Shown here piece after piece: positions 1 through 14,621 of a DNA stretch of 64,000 bases; within the stretch, counting starts at the first letter, position 1; each line of letters starts with the position of its first letter. Position numbers and translations under genes: made by a program. The notes below the pieces were generated by a model. The model ran no database searches. It was not told where the DNA came from and saw nothing but the letters and a program-made list of their open reading frames with translations. Origin of the DNA: Phytopseudomonas flavescens (lineage in GTDB: Bacteria > Pseudomonadota > Gammaproteobacteria > Pseudomonadales > Pseudomonadaceae); NCBI RefSeq assembly GCF_900100535.1, contig NZ_FNDG01000005.1, positions 186,001-250,000 of the forward strand. The letters are read 5' to 3'.

Positions 1-69
1 CAGCGCCACCACCTTGGAGGTGCCGATGTCGAGGCCGACGATCATCTTGCCGCTCTGCACGTTTGCCAT
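1..69 (-). CDS. ftsA: Cell division protein FtsA, N-terminal fragment
   Basis: Only the first 23 codons lie in the window; the gene runs off the left edge. The reading frame begins MANVQSGKMIVGLDIGTSK, the phosphate-1 region of the actin-like ATPase FtsA, which tethers FtsZ filaments to the inner membrane and recruits late division proteins. The ATG is at 67-69, 22 bases downstream of the ftsQ stop, as expected for the end of the division and cell wall operon. The identity is firm from the start motif and from its place after ftsQ; nothing can be said about the rest of the protein. Confidence 0.93.
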   Translation of the reverse strand, partial: MANVQSGKMIVGLDIGTSKVVAL

Positions 70-91
70 GACTCTTGCCTTCTCTCCTGAT

Positions 92-946
92 TCACTGCAC
101 CGCAGCGGTTTCAGCCGCTGCGGGTGCCGGCGGCTCGTGCCACGCAACGGCCAGGCCGTTGGCGTAGCGCAAATCGATCCGCGCGATGTTGTCTTTCTGA
201 TCCTTCAGCGCCTTGCTGTAGATGGCGCCGAAACGACGTATTTTTTCCACCAGGTGGTCGCGCCCCAGCAGCACTTCGATCCCCTGCCCGGTGGACAGGA
301 ACCAGCTGCCGCGCTCACGCAACTCCAGGCGTGCCACGGTGAATCCCATGGGGCGCAGCATCTGGCTCAACACCTGGTACTGCTGCATGACTTGTTGCTG
401 GGCCCGCTTCGGGCCGTACAGCTTTGGCAGATTCTCGTAGTGCGCCAGCTCTTTCGGCGCGAAGGCCTGCCCCTGGTTGTTGAGCAAGGCTTCGTCACCC
501 CAACGGGCGATCGGCAGTTGCTCTTCCAGGCGCACCATTACCTGATCGGGCCATACTCGACGCACTTCGGCGTGGGCGATCCACGGCATCTGCTCCAGTT
601 CGTGGCGCATACCGACCAGGTCGACACTGAAGAAGCTCGCGCTGACAAAAGGTTCAATGCGTTGCTGCACCGATTGCTGGCTGATGTAGCTCAGATCGCC
701 TTCCACACTGATCTTGGCGATCGGCCGATCCGCGTAAGGCAGCAGGCGCAGCGACAACTCATAGGCACCGAACCCCAGCACCAGCAACAGCAACGGCCAG
801 GTGATGCGCTTGAACAGGCTGAAATTGGGCCGTGGCAGACGCAGGCTGATCGGCTCCTTGGCCACCAGACGACTGGCACCGCGCGGCACGGCCTTGCCAC
901 GCATGGGCGCCCCTGTACCTGGCTGATGACGCAAGACAGCGCTCAT
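92..946 (-). CDS. ftsQ: Cell division protein FtsQ
   Basis: A 284-residue bitopic inner-membrane protein that links early and late divisome proteins through FtsB and FtsL. There is a basic cytoplasmic tail (residues 1-47), one membrane helix (about 48-69), a POTRA domain (about 76-145, starting [10 protein letters not shown]) and a periplasmic beta domain. It ends in an Ala/Pro-rich tail. The ATG at 944-946 follows the ddlB stop by two bases, so the two are almost certainly co-translated. Length and order (murC-ddlB-ftsQ-ftsA) are those of the Pseudomonas dcw cluster. Confidence 0.96.
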   Translation of the reverse strand: MSAVLRHQPGTGAPMRGKAVPRGASRLVAKEPISLRLPRPNFSLFKRITWPLLLLVLGFGAYELSLRLLPYADRPIAKISVEGDLSYISQQSVQQRIEPFVSASFFSVDLVGMRHELEQMPWIAHAEVRRVWPDQVMVRLEEQLPIARWGDEALLNNQGQAFAPKELAHYENLPKLYGPKRAQQQVMQQYQVLSQMLRPMGFTVARLELRERGSWFLSTGQGIEVLLGRDHLVEKIRRFGAIYSKALKDQKDNIARIDLRYANGLAVAWHEPPAPAAAETAAVQ

Positions 947-948
947 GA

Positions 949-3336
<2,388 letters not shown>

Positions 3337-3344
<8 letters not shown>

Positions 3345-4407
3345 GGGCCACCTCCAGGCAGACATCGACAACACTACGGGTGGCATCGGGCTTGGCCAGG
3401 CGACGAGCCGTGCTGGCCATTTCTTTGAGTCGTTCGGGGTGCATCAAGACCTCGGTCAGCTGCGCTGCCAGAGCGGCAGCGTCAGTGGAGCGTTGTGGCA
3501 GAAGGACGGCGGCGCCATCCTTCGCGAGATAGCTGGCGTTGCGCGTCTGGTGGTCGTCGATCGCGTGAGGCAACGGCACCAGGAAAGCCGGCAGACCGGC
3601 GGCAGCCAGTTCACTGACGGTCAGCGCGCCGGAGCGGCAGACCACCAGATCGGCCCAGGCGTAGGCGCGGGCCATGTCGCTGATGAACGGCGCGACTTGC
3701 GCTTCGACGCCCGCTGCACTGTATCGTTCGCCGGTCACCTCGGCGTGTTGCTTGCCGGCCTGGTGGAAGACTTCCGGACGCAGCTCCGCAGACACCTGCG
3801 CCAGCGCCTCTGGCAGCAGCTTGTTCAGCGGTTCGGCACCCAGGCTGCCCCCCAGAACCAGCAGGCGTGGCCGACGACCGGTCAGCGAATCACGGGGCGT
3901 TTCCAGGAACAGCTCCTCGCGCACCGGATTGCCGGTGGTACGACGCTTGTCCGACGCCGCGAAAGTATCGGGGAAAGCCTCGCAGACCCGGCTGGCTAAT
4001 GCCACCAGGCTGCGATTGGCGGTACCAGCCACGGCATTCTGTTCGTGAATGATCAGCGGCACGCCCGCCAGTCGGGCAGCCAGGCCGCCCGGGCCGGTCA
4101 CGTAACCGCCCATGCCCAGCACGCAGACCGGCTGCAGCTCACTTACCACCTTGCGTGCCTGGAACAACGCCTTGAGCAGCTGCAGTGGCGCCTTGAGCAG
4201 CGACAGCTTGCCCTTGCCACGCAGGCCGCTGACGTTGATCAGGTGCAGCGGCAGGCCGGCAGCCGGTACCAGCTCGTTCTCGATGCCGCGCGGCGTACCC
4301 AGCCAGTGCACGCGATAACCGCGGGCCTGGAACTCACGCGCGCAGGCCAGGGCCGGGAATACATGGCCCCCGGTACCGCCCGCCATGATCAGCACGTTAC
4401 CGGCCAT
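3337..4407 (-). CDS. murG: UDP-GlcNAc:undecaprenyl-PP-MurNAc-pentapeptide GlcNAc transferase
   Basis: A 356-residue GT28 glycosyltransferase on the inner face of the membrane that converts lipid I to lipid II. The N-terminal glycine loop [14 protein letters not shown] is at residues 8-21, a second glycine loop [11 protein letters not shown] sits in the C-terminal UDP-GlcNAc domain, and [11 protein letters not shown] marks the substrate pocket. The ATG at 4405-4407 gives the usual family start ([11 protein letters not shown]) and overlaps the ftsW 3' end by 11 bases; 15 further in-frame upstream residues are Arg/Ser-rich and not family-like. It also overlaps murC by eight bases. Confidence 0.97.
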
Positions 4408-5623
4408 GCTGCGCCTCCTTGCCGATAACCGGCTCGGGGAAGTCCGACTCATCGAACTCGACGTCCTCGCTACCCAGCTGGTTGCGCGACTCCCACTCGA
4501 TGCGCAGCAGCAGCGCCAGGCTCACGCAGCAGATCACCAGAGAGCTGCCGCCATAGCTGAGGAACGGCAAGGTCAGGCCCTTGGTCGGTAACAGACCGAT
4601 GTTCACACCGATATTGATCAGGAACTGGCCGATCCACAGGAAGGCCAGGCCGAAGGCTACATAGGCGGAGAAATACTGTTTGGCCCGCTCCGCCCACAGC
4701 CCGATATACAGGGCGCGCACGCTGACGAACACGAACAGGCCGACGGTCGCCAGCGCACCGACCAGGCCAAGTTCCTCGGCCAGCACGGAGAACACGAAGT
4801 CGGTGTGCGCTTCCGGCAGGTAGAACTGTTTCTGGATGCTGTTGCCCAGCCCCACGCCCAGCCACTCGCCGCGACCGAAGGCGATCAGTGCCTGGGTCAG
4901 CTGGTAGCCGGAACCGTACTGGTCGGCCCAGGGGTCGGTGAAGGTGATCAGCCGCTGCAGGCGGTATTCCTGGGTCTGTACCAGCACGAACACCGCGCCC
5001 ACTGCCAGTGCCACCATCAGGCCGAAGCGCAACAGGCCGACGCCACCCAGGAACAGCATGGCCATGGCTGAGCCCATCATCACCACGGTGGCACCGAAGT
5101 CCGGCTCCAGCAGCAGCAGGAAGGCCATCGGCAGCAACACCACGAACGGCTTGAAGAAACCGGCCCAACTCTCGCGCACTTCCTCCTGGCGCCGCACCAG
5201 GTAACCGGCGAGGTAGAGCACCACGAAAACCTTGGCGATCTCCGAAGGCTGGATGTTGAAGGCGCCAAAGCCGATCCAGCGCCGTGCACCGTTCACCTCA
5301 CGGCCGATACCGGGTACCAGTACCATCACCAGCAGGGCGATGGCGATCAGCAGCAGCAACCAGCTGTGACGCTGCCAGGTGGCCAGCGGAATCATCAGCA
5401 TCACGCCAGCGGCACCGAGGCCGATCACCAGATACACCAGGTGACGGATCATGTAGTAAAGCGGGCTGCCAGTGTTGACCGCCGCCACTTCGGTGGAGGC
5501 TGAGGAGATCATCACCAGACCCAGGCCGAGCAGCGCCAGGCAGCCGGCGAGCATCGGGAAGTCCAGGTCCAGGCCACGACGGCTGAACAGCGGGGACGGA
5601 TAGGGGCGCAGGAAGGACAGCAT
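4397..5623 (-). CDS. ftsW: Lipid II polymerase (SEDS protein) FtsW
   Basis: A 408-residue polytopic SEDS glycosyltransferase that polymerises septal peptidoglycan with FtsI. Around ten hydrophobic helices are visible. Conserved blocks include NIQPSEIAKVFVVLYLA, EAHTDFVFSVLAEELG (holding the Asp proposed as catalytic in SEDS proteins) and LPTKGLTLPFLSYGGSS near the C-terminus. The start ATG shares one base with the murD stop (TGATG). The acidic C-terminal tail (EDVEFDESDFPEP) is cytoplasmic. Partner genes ftsI, ftsL and ftsQ are in the same operon. Confidence 0.97.
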   Translation of the reverse strand: MLSFLRPYPSPLFSRRGLDLDFPMLAGCLALLGLGLVMISSASTEVAAVNTGSPLYYMIRHLVYLVIGLGAAGVMLMIPLATWQRHSWLLLLIAIALLVMVLVPGIGREVNGARRWIGFGAFNIQPSEIAKVFVVLYLAGYLVRRQEEVRESWAGFFKPFVVLLPMAFLLLLEPDFGATVVMMGSAMAMLFLGGVGLLRFGLMVALAVGAVFVLVQTQEYRLQRLITFTDPWADQYGSGYQLTQALIAFGRGEWLGVGLGNSIQKQFYLPEAHTDFVFSVLAEELGLVGALATVGLFVFVSVRALYIGLWAERAKQYFSAYVAFGLAFLWIGQFLINIGVNIGLLPTKGLTLPFLSYGGSSLVICCVSLALLLRIEWESRNQLGSEDVEFDESDFPEPVIGKEAQHGR

Positions 5624-6969
5624 CAGACGAGCGCCTCCACGGCCTGAGCGAACAGACGCCCGCGTTCTTCGAAGTTCTTGAACATGTCCAGGCTCGCGCA
5701 GGCCGGCGACAGCAGTACCGCGTCACCGCGCTGTGCGAGGGCCGCGGCCTGCTCGACCGCTGCCTGCAGACTGTCGACACGAACGATGTCCACCACAGCT
5801 TCCAGCACCGCCGCCAACCGCTCGGCATCACGACCAAGCAGCACCACCGCGCGGCAATGGGCCGCCACCGGCTTGCCCAGGCTGGAGAAATCGGCGCCCT
5901 TGCCGTCGCCACCTGCGATCAGCACCAGCTTGCCGGCGATGTCAGCGCCCAGGCCTTCGATGGCCGCCAGGGCGGCACCGACGTTGGTGGCCTTGGAATC
6001 GTCGTAATAGCTCACGCCCGCGTGTTCACCGACCCACTGGCAGCGGTGCGGCAGGCCCGTGAACCCCTTGAGGGTATCGAGCATGACCGCCATCGGCAGG
6101 CCCACGGCATGGCCGAGCGCCAGCGCCGCCAGGGCGTTGGACTGGTTGTGGGCACCGCGCACCTTCAGTTCGCGCACTGGCAGCAAGGCTTCGAACTGAT
6201 AGGCCAGCGCCTTTTCGCCGTTTTCTTCGAGCAGGCCGAAGCGCTTGAAGTCCGGCTTGCCGAGACCGAAGCTCCAGCAAGGCACCTGATCGGCGATCAT
6301 CGGCCGCGACAGCGGATCGTCACGGTTCACCACCACTTGCCGCGCGCCGCGGAACACGCGGTGCTTGGCCAAGTGATAGGCCGGCAGATCGGCATAGCGA
6401 TCCATGTGGTCTTCGCTGACATTCAGGCAAGTAGCCACTTCAGCGTTGAGCAGCTCGGTTGTTTCCAGCTGGAAGCTGGACAGCTCGATGACATACAGCT
6501 CGACGTCATCGGCGAGCAGATCCAGCGCCGGCGTGCCGAGGTTGCCGCCAACGGCGACCTTGCGACCGGCCGCTGCGGCCATCTCGCCGACCAGGGTGGT
6601 CACGGTGCTCTTGGCGTTGGAACCGGTGATGGCGATGATCGGCGCCTTCGCCTCACGGGCGAACAGGTCGATGTCGCCGGACAGCTTGGCGCCACGTTTC
6701 GCCGCTTCCTGCAACGCCGGAGTAGCCACGGCCAGGCCGGGACTGATCAGCAGCTCGCTGGCACGGCCGAGGAACTCCACGTCCAGCTCGCCACAGCGCA
6801 CGTCGACCTGCGGGAACTGCTCGCGCAAGGTGCTCAGCTCCGGCGGATTGGCGCGGGTATCGACCACGGCGAAGCGCATGCCCTGGCGCGCCAGGTAGCG
6901 CACCAGGGACATGCCGCTCTTGCCGAGGCCGACAACGATGCGGAATTGGTCGGAAGCGATCAGGCTCAT
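5623..6969 (-). CDS. murD: UDP-N-acetylmuramoyl-L-alanine--D-glutamate ligase
   Basis: A 448-residue cytoplasmic Mur ligase adding D-Glu to UDP-MurNAc-L-Ala. The N-terminal domain begins FRIVVGLGKSGMSLVRYLA; the ATP loop is ITGSNAKSTVTTLVGEMA, the usual MurD variant in which the P-loop ends KST; the central domain carries NVSEDHMDRY and the C-terminal domain DDSKATNVGAA. Length matches the family. It lies seven bases downstream of mraY and overlaps ftsW by one base. Confidence 0.97.
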   Translation of the reverse strand: MSLIASDQFRIVVGLGKSGMSLVRYLARQGMRFAVVDTRANPPELSTLREQFPQVDVRCGELDVEFLGRASELLISPGLAVATPALQEAAKRGAKLSGDIDLFAREAKAPIIAITGSNAKSTVTTLVGEMAAAAGRKVAVGGNLGTPALDLLADDVELYVIELSSFQLETTELLNAEVATCLNVSEDHMDRYADLPAYHLAKHRVFRGARQVVVNRDDPLSRPMIADQVPCWSFGLGKPDFKRFGLLEENGEKALAYQFEALLPVRELKVRGAHNQSNALAALALGHAVGLPMAVMLDTLKGFTGLPHRCQWVGEHAGVSYYDDSKATNVGAALAAIEGLGADIAGKLVLIAGGDGKGADFSSLGKPVAAHCRAVVLLGRDAERLAAVLEAVVDIVRVDSLQAAVEQAAALAQRGDAVLLSPACASLDMFKNFEERGRLFAQAVEALV

Positions 6970-6976
6970 GCCGTCC

Positions 6977-8059
6977 TCAACGCAGTTTCAACGTGGCAAG
7001 ACCGATCAACACCAGAATCACGGTGATGATCCAGAAACGAACGATGACCCGCGGTTCGGGCCACCCCTTCAACTCGAAATGGTGGTGAATCGGTGCCATG
7101 CGGAACACACGCTTGCCGGTCAGCTTGAAGCTGGCGACCTGGATGATCACCGAGAGGGTCTCCATGACGAACACGCCGCCCATGATGAACAGCACGATTT
7201 CCTGGCGCACGATCACCGCGATGGTGCCCAGTGCAGCGCCCAGCGCCAGCGCACCCACGTCGCCCATGAACACCTGAGCGGGGTAGGTGTTGAACCACAG
7301 AAAGCCAAGGCCCGCTCCGATCAGTGCGCCGCAGAACACGATCAGCTCGCCTGCACCCGGCACGTAGGGAATCAGCAGGTATTCGGAGAAATTCACGTTG
7401 CCCGACAGATAGCAGAAGATGCCCAGGGCCCCACCAACCATGACGGTAGGCAGAATGGCCAGGCCATCGAGGCCATCGGTCAGGTTCACCGCGTTGCTGG
7501 AGCCGACGATGACGAAATAGGTCAGGATCACGAAGCCGATGCCCAGCGGAATGCTGACATCCTTGAGCAACGGCACGATCAGGGTGGTCTCGATCGGCGT
7601 CTGCGCGGTCATATAAAGGAAGGTCGCCGCGCCGACGCCGAATACCGACTGCCAGAAATATTTCCAGCGGCTGGGCAGGCCGCGGGAATTCTTCTCGATC
7701 ACCTTGCGGTAGTCGTCGACCCAGCCGATGGCACCGAACAGCAGGGTGACGATCAGCACCACCCACACGTAGCGGTTGCTCAGGTCGGCCCACAGCAACG
7801 TGCTGATGGCAATCGCCGAGAGGATCAACGCACCGCCCATGGTCGGCGTGCCTTTTTTCGACAGGTGCGACTGCGGACCGTCGTTACGCACGGCCTGGCC
7901 GATCTGCCGGATCTGCAGGGTACGGATCATCCACGGGCCCAGCAGCAGCGACAGCGTCAGTGCCGTGAGCACGCCGAGAATCCCGCGCAGCGTCAGGTAC
8001 TGAAAGACCGCGAAGCCCTTGTGGAACTGTTGCAGATACTCTGCCAGCAGCAGCAGCAT
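6977..8059 (-). CDS. mraY: Phospho-N-acetylmuramoyl-pentapeptide transferase
   Basis: A 360-residue inner-membrane enzyme with about ten helices that transfers phospho-MurNAc-pentapeptide to undecaprenyl phosphate, giving lipid I. Diagnostic blocks are GWVDDYRKV and [10 protein letters not shown] (aspartate-rich Mg2+/substrate sites), [13 protein letters not shown], and the histidine motif [16 protein letters not shown] near the C-terminus. The start ATG directly abuts the murF stop (8060). Confidence 0.97.
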   Translation of the reverse strand: MLLLLAEYLQQFHKGFAVFQYLTLRGILGVLTALTLSLLLGPWMIRTLQIRQIGQAVRNDGPQSHLSKKGTPTMGGALILSAIAISTLLWADLSNRYVWVVLIVTLLFGAIGWVDDYRKVIEKNSRGLPSRWKYFWQSVFGVGAATFLYMTAQTPIETTLIVPLLKDVSIPLGIGFVILTYFVIVGSSNAVNLTDGLDGLAILPTVMVGGALGIFCYLSGNVNFSEYLLIPYVPGAGELIVFCGALIGAGLGFLWFNTYPAQVFMGDVGALALGAALGTIAVIVRQEIVLFIMGGVFVMETLSVIIQVASFKLTGKRVFRMAPIHHHFELKGWPEPRVIVRFWIITVILVLIGLATLKLR

Positions 8060-9439
8060 TTAGTGAATCTCCCCACTATCGCCACACAGCGCGGCGACGA
8101 CGTTTTCCATCGCGGCGCTGCGTGAACCTTTAATTAGAATGGTGCTGTCGCCTGGCTCGGCGCGAACCGCATCGATCAGCGCGGCCTGGTCGACGAAATG
8201 CCGCCCCGCGGAGCCGAACGCCTGTATGGCATGTTTCATTTGTGGCCCGACCGCGTACAGGGTGTCGGCCCTGCCGATCGCATACTCGCCGACATCGCGA
8301 TGGCCCTGCTCCGACCAGGCACCCAGTTCGCCAATATCGCCCAGCACCAGCACCTTGCGACCGGAGAAACCGGCAAGGATGTCGATGGCTGCGCAGATCG
8401 AGGCGGGGTTGGCGTTATAGGTATCGTCGATCACCCGGGCACCGTTCTGCGCCAGCTGGGCCACGGCACGCCCCTTGACCGGCAACACGCTCTCGAGCCC
8501 GTTCTTGATGGCCACCAGCGGCACCGACAAGGCATGGGCGGCCGCAGCCGCAGCCAGGGCATTGGCGACGTTGTGCTCGCCGAGCAGATTCAGTTGCACG
8601 CGGGCCTGCCCCTCGTGGCAAGACAGGCTGAAGGCCGGGCAACCGCGCGGATCACGGCTCAGCTCGCTGGCATGGAAATCAGCCCGAGGGTCGCGCAAGG
8701 CGAAGCTCAGCACACGACGACCGGCAGCGCGTTTGACCCAGCGCTCGAAGGCCACATCATCGCGATTGAGCACGGCCACGCCACCTTCGACCAGCCCTTC
8801 GAGGATCTCGCCCTTGGCCAGCACGATGTTCTCAGGCCCGCCGAACTCCCCCACATGGGCGCTGCCGGCATTGGTGATGATCGCTACCTGGGGCTGAGTC
8901 AGGCCGACGGTGTAGGCGATCTCGCCGATACCGGAAGCGCCGAGTTCGATCACCGCCCCCTTGTGCTCGGGCGCAAGTTCCAGAAGCGTCAACGGCACGC
9001 CGAGTTGGTTGTTCAGGTTGCCACGGGTGGCCAGCACCGTGCCGCCCAGATCCATGAAGGCAGCGCGCAGGATGCTGGCGAGCATTTCCTTGACCGTGGT
9101 CTTGCCACTGGAACCGGTCACGGCTGCCAACGGACCACCGTATGCCTGGCGATTCAAGGCAGCCAGCTGACCGAGGGCGAGGGTCGTATCGCTGACAACC
9201 AATTGTGGCAAACCGGCATCCGCGATTTCGCGCTCGACCAATGCAGCAACGGCGCCCTTGGCCGCGACCTGCGCCAGGTAATCATGGCCGTCGAAACGCG
9301 GGCCGCTGAGGGCGATGAACAATTGGCCGGGCGCGATGCTGCGGCTATCGGTGCTGACCGCATCGAAAGCGCGATCTTCGCCAACCAGGCGTCCATTCAA
9401 TGGCCCGGCCACTTCGCTCAAACGCAGCGCCTTAAGCAT
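8060..9439 (-). CDS. murF: UDP-N-acetylmuramoyl-tripeptide--D-alanyl-D-alanine ligase
   Basis: A 459-residue cytoplasmic Mur ligase that adds the D-Ala-D-Ala made by DdlB, completing the pentapeptide. The ATP loop is AVTGSSGKTTVKEMLASIL, followed by the central-domain NAGSAHVGEFG and the C-terminal DDTYNANPAS block. I chose the ATG at 9437-9439 (MLKALRLSEV), which overlaps the murE stop by eight bases and gives family length; the longer frame upstream is not family-like. Confidence 0.97.
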   Translation of the reverse strand: MLKALRLSEVAGPLNGRLVGEDRAFDAVSTDSRSIAPGQLFIALSGPRFDGHDYLAQVAAKGAVAALVEREIADAGLPQLVVSDTTLALGQLAALNRQAYGGPLAAVTGSSGKTTVKEMLASILRAAFMDLGGTVLATRGNLNNQLGVPLTLLELAPEHKGAVIELGASGIGEIAYTVGLTQPQVAIITNAGSAHVGEFGGPENIVLAKGEILEGLVEGGVAVLNRDDVAFERWVKRAAGRRVLSFALRDPRADFHASELSRDPRGCPAFSLSCHEGQARVQLNLLGEHNVANALAAAAAAHALSVPLVAIKNGLESVLPVKGRAVAQLAQNGARVIDDTYNANPASICAAIDILAGFSGRKVLVLGDIGELGAWSEQGHRDVGEYAIGRADTLYAVGPQMKHAIQAFGSAGRHFVDQAALIDAVRAEPGDSTILIKGSRSAAMENVVAALCGDSGEIH

Positions 9440-10894
9440 GTGCCGCCTCCCATGCCGCGAGTGCGCGAGCCGCTTCCTGCAAATCGGAGAAGGGCTGACG
9501 CACGCCATCGATTTCCTGGTAGTCCTCGTGGCCCTTGCCAGCCAGCACCACCACGTCGCCCACTGCCGCTTCGCCGATCAGTTCAGCGATGGCACGGCCA
9601 CGGCCATGGACGAAACGCACCTGATCCACGCTGCGCAAACCGGCACGGATATCCTCGAAAATCTGCTCGGGCGCCTCGCTGCGCGGGTTGTCGTCGGTGA
9701 CCAGCGTGGCATCGGCCAGGCGCTCGACGACTTCGGCCATAAGCGGACGCTTGCCGCGATCGCGGTCGCCGCCACAGCCGAACAGGCACAGCAGGCGACC
9801 GGTGACATGCGGGCGCAGCGCACTCAGTACTTTTTCCAGGGCGTCCGGGGTGTGGGCATAATCGACCACCACCAACGGTGCCTGCTGGCCACCCAGACGC
9901 TGCATGCGCCCGATGGGGCCCTGCAGACGCGGCAGGGCCTTGAGAATTTCGTCCAGCGGGTAGTCCATGGCCACCAGCGCCCCGACCACCGCCAGCAGGT
10001 TGCTGAGGTTGAAGCGCCCCAACAGCGAGCTGCGCAGGCTACCTTCGCCACGTGGCGTGCCCAATGTGGCACGCACGCCCTGATCATCGAAATGGATGTC
10101 ACGGCAGAACAGGTAGGCGCTTTCGTTTTCCAGGCTGTAACCGATCAGTCGCGACTCGCGCTCTTCCTCGGCCAGTTTGCGGCCTGTTGCGTCGTCCAGA
10201 TTGATCACCCGGGCGCGCAGACTCGGCCAGGCGAACAGGGCCGACTTGGCAGCCTGATAGGCATCCATGGAACCGTGATAGTCCAGGTGATCGCGCGACA
10301 GGTTGGTGAACACTGCCACGTCGAAGTCCAGAGCGGCGACACGACCCTGATGCAGACCATGGGAAGATACTTCCATGGCGATCGCCCGGGCACCGTTCTT
10401 CTTCAGCCCGGCCAGGGTCGCCTGCACACCGATAGGATCGGGTGTGGTGTGAAGCCCCTGGGCCAGAGCGCCATAAAAACCGTTGCCGAGAGTGCCGACG
10501 ATGCCACAGGGCTCACCGAGCAGATCCAGCGCCTGGGCCAGCAACTGGCTGACACTGGTTTTGCCATTGGTGCCGGTGACACCGACCATGTGCAGGCCAC
10601 GGCTCGGCTCGCCGTAGAAACGACCGGCGATCGCCGAGAGCTGCCCGGCCAGCCCTTTGATAGCGACCAGTTCGGCGCTCTCCGCGGTCATTGGCAGCGA
10701 ACCATCGATTTCGTAGGCAACCGCAGCGGCACCACGGGAAATCGCGTCAGCGATATGCACGCGACCGTCCTGGCGAGTACCCGGCACGGCAAGGAACAGG
10801 TCGCCCGGACGCACCTGGCGGCTATCCAGGGTCAATTCGCGAATCAACACGCCGGCGTTAGCCTGTGGCAGCAACTGGTTCAATGGCATGGGCA

Positions 10895-10895
<1 letters not shown>
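9432..10895 (-). CDS. murE: UDP-N-acetylmuramoyl-L-alanyl-D-glutamate--meso-DAP ligase
   Basis: A 487-residue cytoplasmic Mur ligase that adds the third stem residue. The ATP loop is GVTGTNGKTSVSQLLAQAL. The motif DNPRSEAP in the C-terminal domain is the known signature for meso-diaminopimelate rather than lysine, consistent with a Gram-negative wall and with dapB further along the window. The start overlaps the ftsI stop by one base (TGATG) and the 3' end overlaps murF by eight bases. Confidence 0.97.
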
Positions 10896-12920
<2,025 letters not shown>

Positions 12921-12924
<4 letters not shown>

Positions 12925-13868
12925 CGCAGCTTCTCCGCAACACGCATGACGGCGCTACGCGAACGCGGGTTGGCCTTCAGTTCGGCCTCCGAGGCGAACT
13001 GCGGCTTGCCGATCAGCTTCAGGCGCGGTTCGAAGGCCTTGGGAATGATCGGCAGGTCGCGCGGCAGCGTGTCCATCTCGCCCTTGGCGTGCTTGCGCAT
13101 GAACAACTTGACGATGCGGTCTTCCAGAGAGTGGAAGCTGATCACCACCAGACGCCCACCGACTTCCAGGCTTTGCAGCGCGGCATCGAGGCCTCGCTGC
13201 AAGTCACCCAGTTCGTTGTTGACGTGGATGCGCAGCCCTTGGAATGCCCGGGTAGCCGGATTCTTGCCCTTCTCCCAGGCGGGATTGGCGACGGTCAGCA
13301 CCTGCGCCAGATCGGCGGTACGTTCGAATGGCTGCTCGGCGCGACGCGTTACCACGGCACGGGCCATGCGCTTGGCGAAACGCTCTTCGCCATATTCCTT
13401 GAAGACCCGCGCAATTTCGTCGGCATCGGCAGTGGCAATGAACTGTGCCGCACTGACGCCGCGCGTCGGGTCCATGCGCATGTCCAGCGGCCCGTCATTG
13501 AGAAAACTGAAACCGCGCTCGGCATCGTCGAGCTGTGGCGACGATACGCCCAGGTCGAGCAGCACACCGCTGACCCGGCCACCGAGGTCGCGGACAGCGA
13601 GTTCATCGGCAAGTTCCGCAAAGCTGCGCTGCACAACGACAAAGCGGCCGTCTTCGGCCGCCAGCGTCTGTCCAGTCGCGATTGCGAGGGGATCCTTGTC
13701 GAACCCCAGCAAGCGACCGCCTGGCCCGATCCGATCGAGGATCAGCCGACTGTGCCCCCCTCGCCCGAAGGTACCGTCCACGTAACAGCCATCCGCACGC
13801 AACGAGAGGCCTTCGACGGCCTCCTCGAGCAACACGGTGATATGGCGGAAGGTACTGGTCATGGTCAC
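12921..13868 (-). CDS. rsmH: 16S rRNA (cytosine-1402-N4) methyltransferase RsmH
   Basis: A 315-residue SAM-dependent methyltransferase (formerly MraW) that modifies C1402 in the ribosomal P site. Motifs are [13 protein letters not shown], the SAM loop [15 protein letters not shown] and [12 protein letters not shown], and the C-terminal [11 protein letters not shown]. The likely start is a GTG at 13866-13868 overlapping the mraZ stop (GTGA); an ATG two codons in (13860-13862) is an alternative. RsmI, which modifies the same nucleotide on the ribose, is encoded nearby at 15022. Confidence 0.96.
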
Positions 13869-14320
13869 AGAATCAGGTCACGTAAGTCATCGGAAAGAGC
13901 ACCCGGTTGCTTGATGGCGGCCAGATCGGCATCGGCCACCGCATTCCAGGAATCCTCGTCCCACAGTTGAAATTTATTGAGCTGCCCCACCAACATCGCG
14001 CGCTTGTCCAGCTTGGCGTACTCGCGCAAACGCGGCGGAACCAGAAAACGACCACTGCCGTCCAGCTCGAGGTCGACAGCATTACCAATCAGCAAACGCT
14101 GCAGGCGGCGGTTTTCCTCACGGAAGGAGGCCAGCTCACGCAGCTTGTTTTCGATGATTTCCCACTCCGGCAGCGGGTAGACACACAGGCAAGGATCGAT
14201 GGCATCAATGGTGACGATGAGCTGGCCAGCCGAACGCGACACGAGCTCGTCCCGATACCGGCTAGGCATCGCGAGTCGCCCTTTGGCGTCGAGACTTATG
14301 GCGTTAGCTCCGCGAAACAC
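13865..14320 (-). CDS. mraZ: Transcriptional regulator MraZ
   Basis: A 151-residue protein with two AbrB-like half-domains ([21 protein letters not shown] and a repeat around [17 protein letters not shown]). MraZ forms a ring that binds direct repeats in its own promoter region and represses the dcw operon (established for the family in E. coli). The start is a GTG (14318-14320) with a GAGG about 11 bases upstream. It is the first gene of the operon; three matching 10-bp-spaced repeats lie just upstream. Confidence 0.96.
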   Translation of the reverse strand: MFRGANAISLDAKGRLAMPSRYRDELVSRSAGQLIVTIDAIDPCLCVYPLPEWEIIENKLRELASFREENRRLQRLLIGNAVDLELDGSGRFLVPPRLREYAKLDKRAMLVGQLNKFQLWDEDSWNAVADADLAAIKQPGALSDDLRDLIL

Positions 14321-14362
14321 TGCAGCGTTTCCTCTTTAAATGGCCATCTGCATCCAAAAAAA

Positions 14363-14387
14363 CCCACTTCATGCCACTTTTCACCAC
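14363..14387 (-). promoter_or_regulatory. MraZ-binding box (three GTGGN repeats)
   Basis: On the minus strand three pentamers GTGGT, GTGGC and GTGGG occur at exact 10-bp spacing (plus-strand 14383-14387, 14373-14377 and 14363-14367). This matches the known MraZ operator layout of short G-rich repeats separated by five bases. They lie immediately downstream of the predicted start of transcription and 43 bases upstream of the mraZ GTG, a position suited to autorepression. Confidence 0.8.
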
Positions 14388-14395
14388 CGGAGCAC

Positions 14396-14425
14396 ACTAT
14401 AGAAACGCGCGCACCCCACCGTCAA
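14396..14425 (-). promoter_or_regulatory. Sigma-70-type promoter of the dcw operon (Pmra)
   Basis: Minus-strand TTGACG (plus 14420-14425) and TATAGT (plus 14396-14401) are separated by 18 bases. Transcription would begin near 14388, so the MraZ repeats occupy about +1 to +26. No other promoter this good is visible before ftsA, although internal ones may exist. Confidence 0.75.
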
Positions 14426-14621
14426 GGCGCGCCAGAAGGGAAAAGTCCTTATAGAACGGCGATTTAGCGGATAAAGGAGGGAGCAGGAGGGAGGTATTGG
14501 AGCAATAGAAGAGGCAAAAACAAGCACATACAGAAACCTACCCCACAAACTTAAAGTGGTTTGTTAAGAGTAAGATCTTTTCGGTATTAGAAAGCGGGGA
14601 ATTGAATGTAAAGCGGGATGA
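14426..14621. other. Spacer between the dcw promoter and rnpB
   Basis: No gene is apparent. The stretch from about 14440 to 14620 is clearly richer in A and T than its surroundings and holds purine-rich runs. The 3' flank of rnpB contains a weak inverted repeat (ACAAAC with GTTTGT, near 14546-14565) but no convincing U-run terminator. How rnpB transcription ends here is not obvious from sequence. Confidence 0.4.

Noticed and set aside
13300..13700. Frameshift or split in the dcw genes
   Set aside because: All dcw reading frames are full length with expected motifs; overlaps are ordinary for this operon.
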